Assembly (NCBI RefSeq): GCF_042646165.1
Contig: NZ_JBHRTC010000007.1
Source of the DNA: Microbaculum marinum
Lineage (GTDB): Bacteria > Pseudomonadota > Alphaproteobacteria > Rhizobiales > Tepidamorphaceae
Reading direction: 5' to 3' (one strand)
DNA length: 64,000 nt
The notes below the pieces were generated by a model. It searched no databases. It was not told the origin of the DNA and worked only from the letters and a program-made list of their open reading frames with translations. This document shows positions 25,957-32,869 of the stretch, one piece after another. The translations under genes and the position numbers were made by a program. Each line of letters starts with the position of its first letter. Within the stretch, counting starts at the first letter, position 1.

Positions 25957-27216
25957 CTACATCCAGGGCGCCGGCTTGAACGGAACTTCGGCGTAAGGTT
26001 CCGGCGCGATGATCCGGTGTTCGTCGTCCTGCACCTGGAAGAACAGGTGGGCCTGGCCGGCTTCCGGGTCGTCGGTCATGTTGGGATAGCTGATCCCCGA
26101 CTGGGTCTCGGCATCGAACTTGTAGAAGCCGTTGACGCCCCTGAACTCCATCGCGCGGATCGCGTCGCCGACGGCGTCGTAGTCCTTGGGGTCGCCGGCC
26201 TTCTCCCAGGCGTCCTTGAGCATGTAGACCGCGTCGTAGCCGCCGCCCGTGTAGACCATGCCCATCGTGCCGGGGTAGAGCGCCTTGTACTTCTCGCGGA
26301 ACTCGGTGCCCTTCTCGTCGGCGTAGACGCCGTAGACGGTTCCCCAGATCATGCCTTCGGCGGCGCCGCCGGCGAGATCCAGGAATTCGGGTTGCGAGGG
26401 GCCGTACTGCAGGTAGACCAGCGAGCCCTCGACCGGATCGGAGGCGAACTGCTGGGCGAAGGCGGCGAGCTCGGCGGCGACCCAGTGGTCGATCATCAGG
26501 GCCGCGCAGTCGCTTTCATGCAACGCGCGAATGACCGGCGCCCAGTCCTGGACCGGAAACTGGATGTCGGTGATCGGACCCTGCTCCCACATCTCGGATT
26601 CGGCGATCGACTCCTGCGTCGCCTTGGAGATCTGCTGGGTGTATGCGATCTGCTCCTGGACGATGTGGACGCAGTTGTTCTTCGGCTCCCACTGGCCGCT
26701 CTCGACGAGGTCGGTGAGGAAGTTGATGAAGCCTGAGCCGTACCAGACCTCCGGCACGTCGAGCTGGAAGATGTTGCGGTACTTCTCGGGGTCGGCCTTC
26801 ATCAGTTCGTTGTGCGAGGACTGCGTGTTGCCGTGCAGGTAGGGCACGCCGGAAGAGGCGGCGGCGTCCATCGCCGGCTGCGGGATCAGCACGAAGGCCG
26901 ATGCGATGGCATCGACGCCCGCATCTGTGAGCGCCTGGATGCCGGCGACGGTGCCTTCCGGCGACAGGATGTCGGTGTCGACGACCTTGGTGGCGAGCTG
27001 CCTGCCGAGGACGCCGCCATTGGCGTTGATCTCGTCGATGGCCATCATGACGCCGTTCGTCCAGTCCTGGTGGTCGGCGACGCCGACGGGTCCGGACTGC
27101 GCGGCGGGCACGCCGATGACGATCTCGTCGGCAACCGTCGCCGATCCCGAGCCCACGCACAACGCGGTTGCGGCGACCGCCCCCATCAATGCCCTGCGGC
27201 TGAACTGCAGCTTCAT
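25957..27216 (-). CDS. Liv-type periplasmic binding protein with Tat-like signal (system B)
   Basis: The start at 27216 is fixed by GGAGG eight bases upstream (a longer frame to 27252 has no such site). The 419-residue product begins MKLQFSRRALMGAVAATALC, a twin-arginine-type signal, followed by the type-I binding fold (EIVIGVPAAQSGPVG; GVPYLHGNTQSSHNELM at the ligand site). It resembles amide/urea-type Liv binding proteins more than LivJ. A candidate GntR operator lies 53-67 bases upstream and a strong hairpin separates it from the GntR gene. It is likely to bind an amide for the DMFase-like enzyme. Confidence 0.88.
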   Translation of the reverse strand: MKLQFSRRALMGAVAATALCVGSGSATVADEIVIGVPAAQSGPVGVADHQDWTNGVMMAIDEINANGGVLGRQLATKVVDTDILSPEGTVAGIQALTDAGVDAIASAFVLIPQPAMDAAASSGVPYLHGNTQSSHNELMKADPEKYRNIFQLDVPEVWYGSGFINFLTDLVESGQWEPKNNCVHIVQEQIAYTQQISKATQESIAESEMWEQGPITDIQFPVQDWAPVIRALHESDCAALMIDHWVAAELAAFAQQFASDPVEGSLVYLQYGPSQPEFLDLAGGAAEGMIWGTVYGVYADEKGTEFREKYKALYPGTMGMVYTGGGYDAVYMLKDAWEKAGDPKDYDAVGDAIRAMEFRGVNGFYKFDAETQSGISYPNMTDDPEAGQAHLFFQVQDDEHRIIAPEPYAEVPFKPAPWM

Positions 27217-27267
27217 GTCACGACCCTCCGGAATGGTGCGGACCGGTCGCACGGGCGGCGCCGATCA

Positions 27268-27284
27268 TTGAATTCTGTATTCAG
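27268..27284. promoter_or_regulatory. GntR operator site 1 (TGAATTCTGTATTCA)
   Basis: A near-perfect palindrome with one mismatched pair (core GAATTC-T-GTATTC, 27270-27282) lies upstream of the system-B binding-protein gene. It shares the motif with sites at 28159, 28227, 32792 and 39792. Confidence 0.65.
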
Positions 27285-27312
27285 AAGACCAGAGAACGCA
27301 GGGTCATGAAAA

Positions 27313-27359
27313 TGATGCAAATGCATCAGGCGGCGTGCCGTGGCCACGGCACGCCGCCT
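27313..27359 (-). terminator. tandem hairpins after the GntR gene
   Basis: A perfect 32-base palindrome at 27328-27359 (half CCACGGCACGCCGCCT) is followed on the minus strand by TGATGCA-TT-TGCATCA (27313-27328) and a TTTTCA tract. It sits 17 bases after the GntR stop and before the system-B binding-protein gene, so it probably ends gntR transcription and insulates the next operon. The length of the perfect palindrome also allows a protein-binding role. Confidence 0.6.
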
Positions 27360-27375
27360 GCCGTGGAGGTTCCGA

Positions 27376-28038
27376 TCAGGAGGTGAGCGCCAGGGCCTCG
27401 AGCTGGAGGTCGAGCCCGTCCTCGATGTGGCGGATCATCGCCGCCTGGGCCTTGTCTGGGTCCCCGCCTTCCATGGCGTCACACAGGGCCATGTGCTCGC
27501 CGAGCGATTTCGACAGGTCGACCTTCTCGATCGCCGCGAAAAGGTGGAACGACACGCCGCGGTTCCAGATGTTGTCGTACATCTCCAGCAGATAGCGGTT
27601 GCCTGTCTGTTCGACGATCGACCGGTGGATCGCCCGGTTGGCGTTGAAGTAGTCCGTGGCCGAGGTCGACTGGATCGCCTCCTCGCGCTCGATCACCCGC
27701 CGGATGGCGGCAATGCGTGCGGGATCCTCCAGTTCGGCGACGATCCGCGCGGACATGCCTTCGATCGCGGTGCGCGACTGATAGAGCTCGCGGACCTCCG
27801 CGGTACTGGTGGTGCGGATGGTGAAGCCGCCGCGGCCGGCGGTTTCAAGCACGCCTTCCTGCTCGAGGCGCAGCAGCGCCTCGCGCACGGGGGTGCGGCT
27901 GATCACGAATTCCCTGGCCAGCTTCTCCTGGACGATGCGCTCCTCCGGGCCGATGGCGCCCTTGTGGATGGCATCGAGAATCTGCCGGTAGACCTCGTCG
28001 GCCAGTCTCGACCGCTGGGTTTGTATCTGCCTGAACAT
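27376..28038 (-). CDS. GntR-family regulator with FCD domain
   Basis: The 220-residue protein starts MFRQIQTQRSRLADEVYRQI and has a winged-helix GntR domain (EKLAREFVISRTPVREALLRLEQEGVL, residues about 38-65; AGRGGFTIRT wing) and a helical FCD effector domain (RTAIEGMSARIV; ANRAIHRSIVEQTGN; LGEHMALCDAMEGGD) with metal-site histidines in the expected helices. Members sense small carboxylates or amino acids. It lies between the system-B operon and the divergent glutamate-synthase-like triad. Palindromes of one type flank all these units, so I infer that it controls them. A GGAG lies about 13 bases before the ATG. Confidence 0.9.
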   Translation of the reverse strand: MFRQIQTQRSRLADEVYRQILDAIHKGAIGPEERIVQEKLAREFVISRTPVREALLRLEQEGVLETAGRGGFTIRTTSTAEVRELYQSRTAIEGMSARIVAELEDPARIAAIRRVIEREEAIQSTSATDYFNANRAIHRSIVEQTGNRYLLEMYDNIWNRGVSFHLFAAIEKVDLSKSLGEHMALCDAMEGGDPDKAQAAMIRHIEDGLDLQLEALALTS

Positions 28039-28158
28039 TCCGGTAGTGGCTCTCCTTGAGGGGCTCTCCTCCGAATCTTCGCTCTGCCCCGCCATGCCGG
28101 CCCGCACACAGGCTACGGCACACGGGGATCGCCTATCGGCACAGGGGGCCCGTTCTCT

Positions 28159-28171
28159 GTATACTGTATTC
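28159..28171. promoter_or_regulatory. GntR operator site 2 (GTATACTGTATTC)
   Basis: This lies in the divergent region between gntR and the triad, 121 bases upstream of the gntR start. One half (GTATTC) is identical to the consensus and the other (GTATAC) differs at one base, so it may serve autoregulation. Confidence 0.55.
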
Positions 28172-28226
28172 GCTCGACCGTCGATCCGACCATTTATCTG
28201 GTGAAGACTCCGCTTGCGGTCAATCT

Positions 28227-28246
28227 GGATACTGAATACAGTATCC
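28227..28246. promoter_or_regulatory. GntR operator site 3, double palindrome
   Basis: GGATACTG-AATA-CAGTATCC has perfect 8-base arms and contains the overlapping core GAATACAGTATCC (28234-28246). It ends 25 bases before the triad start. A possible -35 TTGCGG (28214-28219) with 17-base spacing to TACAGT (28237-28242) would put the operator over the -10 box, fitting repression. Confidence 0.62.
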
Positions 28247-28271
28247 ATGTCGGCGGAGGAGGAAGACCCCC

Positions 28272-29216
28272 ATGTGCGGCATAGCAGGCAGGATTTTGAC
28301 GGCGCCCGGCCGGGTCGGTGCCGACCTGGTCGATCTGATGGACGCGCAGGAACACCGCGGCGCGGACAGCACCGGCTTCGCGATCTACGGCATTCCGCGC
28401 GACGAGGGCTTCGTACTGCGCGGCATGGGGTTCGACAAGGCGCGGCTGTCTCCCGACATGGAGGACTTCCGGCTGATCCTGCGCGAGCACGGATCCGACC
28501 TGCTCGAGGAGCCGACCTTCGTCACCTCGGACGCCAGGCACTACAGCTTTCGCGCGGTGATCTCCGAGCCCAACGACCTGGCCCGCTGGATCAGGGACGC
28601 CGACGCGATCACCGACCGGCTCGAGGTGCAGTCCTGCGGCCGCTCGCTCGAGATCATCAAGGATACCGGCAGTTCGGCCGAAGTCGCCGACAAGCACGGC
28701 GTGCGCGACATGATCGGCACGCACGGGCTCGGCCATGCCCGGCTCGCCACCGAAAGCTCGGTGCTGCCGAACGCGAGCCACCCGTTCTGGGCGCGGCCGT
28801 TTCCCGACACCGCGATCGTCCACAACGGACAGATCACCAACTATTACACCTGGCGCGACCGGTTGCACCGGCTCGGCTACCGCTTCCTGACCCAGAACGA
28901 CAGCGAGCTGATCGCCGTCTGGGTCTCGCACGAGATGAGCGAGGGGCTGACGCTGGAGCAGGCGCTGAAGAAGTCCATCAAGGACATCGACGGCGTCTTC
29001 ACCTACATGATCGCGCGCGAGGACGGCATCGGCTTCGCCAAGGACCGCTACGCCATGAAGCCGCTGGTGGTGGTCTGGCAGGACGGCGCGTTCGCCGCCG
29101 CCACCGAGGAGCAGGCGGTGCGGCGCATCTATCCGGGCGAAAGCGAGGTCATCAACTACGACGGCCCCAGCATCACCGAGATCTGGGGCGTCGGCAACCG
29201 GAGCATGGCGGCGTGA
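28272..29216 (+). CDS. mgsA: class II glutamine amidotransferase (MgsA/GlxB-like)
   Basis: The 314-residue protein begins MCGIAGRIL, with Cys2 as the N-terminal nucleophile of class II glutamine amidotransferases, and has the HNGQITNYYTWR and NDSELIAVWV segments of the glutaminase site. A GGAGGAGGA lies before the ATG. It is the first of three genes that split glutamate synthase into parts, as in N-methylglutamate synthase (MgsABC) and GlxBCD. In N-methylglutamate synthase this part is thought to release the amine from glutamine or gamma-glutamylmethylamide. The GTG start of the next gene overlaps its stop. Confidence 0.88.
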   Translation: MCGIAGRILTAPGRVGADLVDLMDAQEHRGADSTGFAIYGIPRDEGFVLRGMGFDKARLSPDMEDFRLILREHGSDLLEEPTFVTSDARHYSFRAVISEPNDLARWIRDADAITDRLEVQSCGRSLEIIKDTGSSAEVADKHGVRDMIGTHGLGHARLATESSVLPNASHPFWARPFPDTAIVHNGQITNYYTWRDRLHRLGYRFLTQNDSELIAVWVSHEMSEGLTLEQALKKSIKDIDGVFTYMIAREDGIGFAKDRYAMKPLVVVWQDGAFAAATEEQAVRRIYPGESEVINYDGPSITEIWGVGNRSMAA

Positions 29217-29905
29217 GCGAGATCGTCATCGACGTCGGCAAGCGTCCGATCCGCGAGATCAACGAGGAAATCCAGGCGGCCTGCAAGACGGGCAGCCCGA
29301 TCCGCGTCGTCAACACGCTGTCGCGGCACAATCTCGGCATCGGGCTGCCGCCGGGCGTGCGCATCCATTTCGAGGGCAGCGTCGGCTACTACTGCGGCGG
29401 CCTGAACACCGGCGCGACGGTGTCGATCGAACGCAATTGCGGCTGGGCGGTCGCCGAGGGGATGTCGGCCGGCCACGTGACGGTCGGCGGCTATGCCGGC
29501 ATGTCCTGCGGCGCGGCGATGACGGGCGGACTGATCCACGTCAAGGGCGACAGCGGCCCGCGCTGCGGCGTCGCCATGAAGGCCGGCAACATCGTCGTCG
29601 AGGGCAAGATCGGCTACCAGTCGGGCTTCATGGCCCATCAGGGCAAGATCATCGCGCTCGGCGGGGCCGGCCACTCCTGCGCGGATGCGCTGTGGGCGGG
29701 CGAGGTCTGGGTCGCCGGCGAGATCGACAGCCTCGGCGTCGACGTCAACGTCGTCGAGCCGACGGCCGAGGAGGTCGCCGAGGTCGACGCGATCCTGGAG
29801 CCGCTCGGCCTGGTCGATTCCTCGCGAAACTGGCGCAAGATGATATCGGGTCAGCGCCTCTGGTACTTCCAAAGCCGGGATGCAGGCGCATGGCTGATGA
29901 TCTGA
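29213..29905 (+). CDS. mgsB: glutamate synthase GXGXG-domain subunit (MgsB/GlxC-like)
   Basis: The 230-residue protein is the beta-helical GltB domain-3 type, with repeated glycine turns (GSVGYYCGGLNTGATVSIE; GYAGMSCGAAMTGGLIHVKG; GAGHSCADALWAGEVWVAG). It starts at GTG 29213, overlapping the previous stop, and its own end overlaps the next start by 16 bases, so the three subunits are made together. It has no activity alone and scaffolds the amidotransferase and FMN subunits. The MgsB or GlxC name depends on the unknown substrate. Confidence 0.86.
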   Translation: MSEIVIDVGKRPIREINEEIQAACKTGSPIRVVNTLSRHNLGIGLPPGVRIHFEGSVGYYCGGLNTGATVSIERNCGWAVAEGMSAGHVTVGGYAGMSCGAAMTGGLIHVKGDSGPRCGVAMKAGNIVVEGKIGYQSGFMAHQGKIIALGGAGHSCADALWAGEVWVAGEIDSLGVDVNVVEPTAEEVAEVDAILEPLGLVDSSRNWRKMISGQRLWYFQSRDAGAWLMI

Positions 29906-31311
29906 ACGACACGTACCAGTATCCCTTCGAGATGGCCGACGAGGCCGACATCAAGTTCCGGGACGGGGCCATTCCCGGCCGCCCCGCCGGCGTGCCGTCG
30001 TCCTACGAGGAGGGCGGCTCGACGCGCTGGACGCCGGACGCGATCGCCGAGGTGCACGCGCTCGCCCAGCTCGGCCGCTACCAGGTCCGCGGCTACAATA
30101 CGTTCAACAAGCGTATGCCGACCTTCGACGACCTGACCTTCGTGCCGGCGACGATGACGCGGCTGCCGCTGGAAGGCTACCGCGAGGGCTGCGACACCAC
30201 GACGGTGCTGGGCGCCGGCCGCGGCCTCGTTGAGAAGCCGCTGGAACTGAAGATCCCGATCTACATCGCCTCGATGTCGTTCGGCGCCCTGTCGGCGCCG
30301 GCCAAGGCGGCGCTCGGCTACGGCGCCTCGAAGGCCGGCACGATGACCTGCACCGGCGAGGGCGGCATGCTGGAGGAGGAGCGCGAGGCCTCGCAGACGC
30401 TGCTCTACCAGATGTCGCCGGCGCGCTACCGCATCGACCTCGACCACCTGCGCCGCGCCGACGCCCTCGAGCTGGTGGTCGGACAGGGCGCCAAGCCCGG
30501 CACCGGCGGCCTCCTGCTCGGCATGAAGGTCAGCGAGCGCATCTCGCGGATGCGCACCCTGCCGGTCGGCGTCGACCAGCGCTCGACCATCCGCCACCCC
30601 GACTTCCTCGGCGCCGACGACCTGGCGGTGAAGCTCGAGGAACTGAGGATCGCGACCAACTACCAGGTGCCGATCTTCGTCAAGATGGGCGCCACGCGGC
30701 CGCGCTACGACGTCGCCATCGCCGCCAAGGCGGGCGCCGACGTGGTGGTCGTCGACGGCGCCGAGGGTGGCACCGGCGCCTCGCCGGAGCTGCTGCTCAA
30801 CCACACCGGCATCCCGACGATGAGCGCGATCCGGGCGGCGCGCGAATCGCTCGACGAGTGCGGCATGACCGGCAAGGTCAGCCTGGTCGCCGTCGGCGGC
30901 ATCCGCTCCGGCGTCGACGCCGCCAAGTGCCTGGCGCTCGGCGCCGACGCGGTGATGATCGGCAATGGCGCGATGATCGCGCTCGGCTGCAACTCGCCGC
31001 GCTATCTCGATGACTATCGCAAGCTCGGCACCGCGCCCGGCGCCTGCCACCACTGCCACACCGGCCTGTGCCCGGTCGGCATCGCCACGCAGGATCCCGA
31101 ACTCGAAAAGCGGATGCACGTCGCCGCCGGCGCCGAGCGGATCGCCCGCTACCTCGCCGCGATGACCATGGAGATCACCGCGCTCGCCAAGGCCTGCGGC
31201 AAGTCGTCGGTGCACAACCTCGAGGTGGAGGACCTGCGCGCCATGTCGTTCGAGGCCTCGGCCTTCACCGGCGTCAAGATGGCGGGTATCGACCGGCCGT
31301 TCGAGTGGTGA
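29890..31311 (+). CDS. mgsC: FMN-binding glutamate synthase domain protein (MgsC/GlxD-like)
   Basis: The 473-residue protein is the FMN/iron-sulfur barrel of glutamate synthase: IYIASMSFGALSAPAKAALGYGASKAG, VGQGAKPGTGGLLLG, FVKMGATRPRYDVAIAAKAG, DGAEGGTGASPE for FMN, and the cysteine cluster ACHHCHTGLCPVGIATQ for the Fe-S centre. It would perform reductive transfer of amine to 2-oxoglutarate. With the two preceding genes it forms a complete triad. The N-methylglutamate dehydrogenase subunits (mgdABCD) that accompany mgsABC in methylotrophs are absent here; a single-chain FAD oxidase gene follows instead. Confidence 0.88.
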   Translation: MADDLNDTYQYPFEMADEADIKFRDGAIPGRPAGVPSSYEEGGSTRWTPDAIAEVHALAQLGRYQVRGYNTFNKRMPTFDDLTFVPATMTRLPLEGYREGCDTTTVLGAGRGLVEKPLELKIPIYIASMSFGALSAPAKAALGYGASKAGTMTCTGEGGMLEEEREASQTLLYQMSPARYRIDLDHLRRADALELVVGQGAKPGTGGLLLGMKVSERISRMRTLPVGVDQRSTIRHPDFLGADDLAVKLEELRIATNYQVPIFVKMGATRPRYDVAIAAKAGADVVVVDGAEGGTGASPELLLNHTGIPTMSAIRAARESLDECGMTGKVSLVAVGGIRSGVDAAKCLALGADAVMIGNGAMIALGCNSPRYLDDYRKLGTAPGACHHCHTGLCPVGIATQDPELEKRMHVAAGAERIARYLAAMTMEITALAKACGKSSVHNLEVEDLRAMSFEASAFTGVKMAGIDRPFEW

Positions 31312-31414
31312 GCCGCTAGCGGAACGTCTCGCCTGGACCCGCAGCCCGTCCGGCTGCCTTCCTTGCAGGGCCTAGCCCGGCAATCCACCCGGCGCGCAGG
31401 GAGCGGAGACGTGG

Positions 31415-31437
31415 ATGCCCGGAACAAGTCCGGGCAT
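31415..31437. repeat. ATGCCCGG palindrome
   Basis: Arms ATGCCCGGA and TCCGGGCAT lie 104 bases after the triad. It probably lies in the 3' end of the triad message and could act as a hairpin terminator or stabiliser. Confidence 0.55.
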
Positions 31438-31500
31438 GACGACTGTGGGTATGGGCTCTCACGCGTCGAGATCCGATTGGTCCAGACATTCCTATCCGTC

Positions 31501-31600
31501 GTCATCCCGGAAACTGCGCAGCAGTTGTCCGGGATCGCTCCGAGCCGCAGCGCTGCGGCCCTTGGAGATCCCGGCTCGCGCTCCGCTTGGCCGGGATGAC
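31501..31600. repeat. 100-base palindromic element (copy 1)
   Basis: Ends GTCATCCCGG and CCGGGATGAC are perfect inverted repeats and enclose two internal hairpins. The same element recurs at 55312-55412 with the same ends and length but a different inner sequence, so this is a mobile or amplified REP/MITE-like repeat. It lies between the convergent ends of the triad and the FAD oxidase gene. No gene is supported in 31312-31619. Confidence 0.7.
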
Positions 31601-31619
31601 GTGGGTAGTTTGGTGTTCT

Positions 31620-32780
31620 TTACCGCCCCGACGGGCTTTCCGCCGGCGACAACTTGCGGCGGCCGGCGATCCTGAAGCGGTCGGCGGTGCCGTATTCCTT
31701 CAGGCCGACGCCGGCGACGAAATCGCCGAAGACGGGGCCGTGCTTGTAGAGGTGGCCGGAGCAGCCGCCGGCGAACAGCACGTTGGAGTGCTCGGGATGC
31801 CAGTCGACGATGAAGTGCGTGTCGGGCGTCAGGATGATCTGGTTGAACTTGGAATCGACGACGCGTTCGCCGACCAGGCCCGGCAGCCGCTTCTGGATGT
31901 AGCGGCGGGTGCGCGACAGGGTCTCGCGGCGGATCAGCCGCTCGTCGTTGTCGAGGTCGATCTTGTCGGGAATGACGACCGCCGCCTTGACGCCGCAGCC
32001 CTCCGAGGAGGGCAGGCCGAAGGAGCCCTCGCCGTGGTCGATCCAGCACGGCATGTTGGCCATGTCGAAGGCGGTGCTGCCGTCCGGGGTCGAGGTGTAA
32101 AGGACGTTGACGCCGACCACCGTGCTGATCGGCTTGATGGTGCGCGGGAACATCTCGCCCATCCATGGGCCCGAGGCCACGACGATCAGGTCCGCCTCCA
32201 GCGGCTTGCCGTCGAGGTGGAGCCGTTCGTGGGCATCGGTGGTGACGTGCCCGCGCGCAACCGTGCCGCCGGCCCGCTGGAACAGCTCGAGCCCCGCACG
32301 CACGCCGCGATGAGCCATGATCATCCCGGCTTCGGGCTCGTAGAGGGAATAGGCGATGGAACTGGTGTCGAACTGGGGAAACCGCAGCGCCGTCTCCTCC
32401 GCCGAAAAGCGGTAGTAGGGCACGCCGAGCTTGTCGAAGGTCTCCGCTGTCGCGTCCTCCCAGTGGCAGTGGCCGCGGGTCGCCAGGATCAGCGCGCCGC
32501 ACTCGTAGTAGAGGGTCTGGCCGATCTCCGCCTGCAGCTCCATCCAGCGCAGGCGCGCTTCCCGCACCCAGCGCGTATAGAACTCGTCGCGGCCGTGGAT
32601 TGCGCGGATGATGCGGTTATAGTCGGTGGACGAGGCGCGGGAATGGCCGGGTTCCCAGCGGTCGATGAGGGTGACGCGCTCGCCGCGGCGGGCCAGTTCG
32701 AGCGCCGTCATCACCCCGGCAACGCCCGCACCGACGACGATTGCTTCGCTTTTGCCCGGCACGGAACATTCCCCTTGCAT
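31620..32780 (-). CDS. FAD-dependent oxidoreductase, sarcosine oxidase / DAO family
   Basis: The 386-residue protein has the N-terminal FAD motif AIVVGAGVAGVMTALELARRGE and the family C-terminal segment THFIVDWHPEHSNVLFAGGCSGHLYKHGPVFG, which matches monomeric sarcosine oxidase. In that enzyme FAD is bound covalently by a cysteine five residues before TPD; here the aligned position is asparagine (KFNQIILTPD), so FAD is probably not covalently attached. Such enzymes oxidise secondary amines such as sarcosine or N-alkyl amino acids to an aldehyde plus amine, giving H2O2. Its gene is divergent from the ligase/BMC operon, with a GntR operator 12-28 bases before its ATG. No strong ribosome binding site is seen. 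Confidence 0.86.
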   Translation of the reverse strand: MQGECSVPGKSEAIVVGAGVAGVMTALELARRGERVTLIDRWEPGHSRASSTDYNRIIRAIHGRDEFYTRWVREARLRWMELQAEIGQTLYYECGALILATRGHCHWEDATAETFDKLGVPYYRFSAEETALRFPQFDTSSIAYSLYEPEAGMIMAHRGVRAGLELFQRAGGTVARGHVTTDAHERLHLDGKPLEADLIVVASGPWMGEMFPRTIKPISTVVGVNVLYTSTPDGSTAFDMANMPCWIDHGEGSFGLPSSEGCGVKAAVVIPDKIDLDNDERLIRRETLSRTRRYIQKRLPGLVGERVVDSKFNQIILTPDTHFIVDWHPEHSNVLFAGGCSGHLYKHGPVFGDFVAGVGLKEYGTADRFRIAGRRKLSPAESPSGR

Positions 32781-32791
32781 CGGTATGATCT

Positions 32792-32808
32792 TTGAATACA
32801 GTATTCAA
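32792..32808. promoter_or_regulatory. GntR operator site 4, perfect palindrome TTGAATACAGTATTCAA
   Basis: This 17-base perfect palindrome lies between the divergent FAD oxidase and ligase/BMC operons, the best match to the inferred consensus. It lies 12 bases from the oxidase ATG and 61 bases from the ligase start, so one bound dimer could block both promoters. Confidence 0.72.
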
Positions 32809-32869
32809 TGAGGGGCGTCCGAACAAGGGCGATATCGCCAGGGACAGTTTCCAGTACAGGGGGAATCCG

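Noticed and set aside
28272..31311. Ordinary glutamate synthase for ammonia assimilation
   Set aside because: The enzyme is split in three parts without the small GltD subunit, carries a catabolic GntR operator and sits beside amine-related genes; a specialised Mgs/Glx role fits better, although glutamate synthase activity cannot be excluded.
31312..31619. Small ORFs between the triad and the FAD oxidase
   Set aside because: They run through palindromic repeats, have no ribosome sites and show no recognisable protein features.
32792..32869. Extension of the ligase gene to an upstream TTG
   Set aside because: The upstream TTG lies within the perfect GntR operator and lacks a ribosome site; the TTG at 32870 has GGGGGA at good spacing and begins where the family begins.
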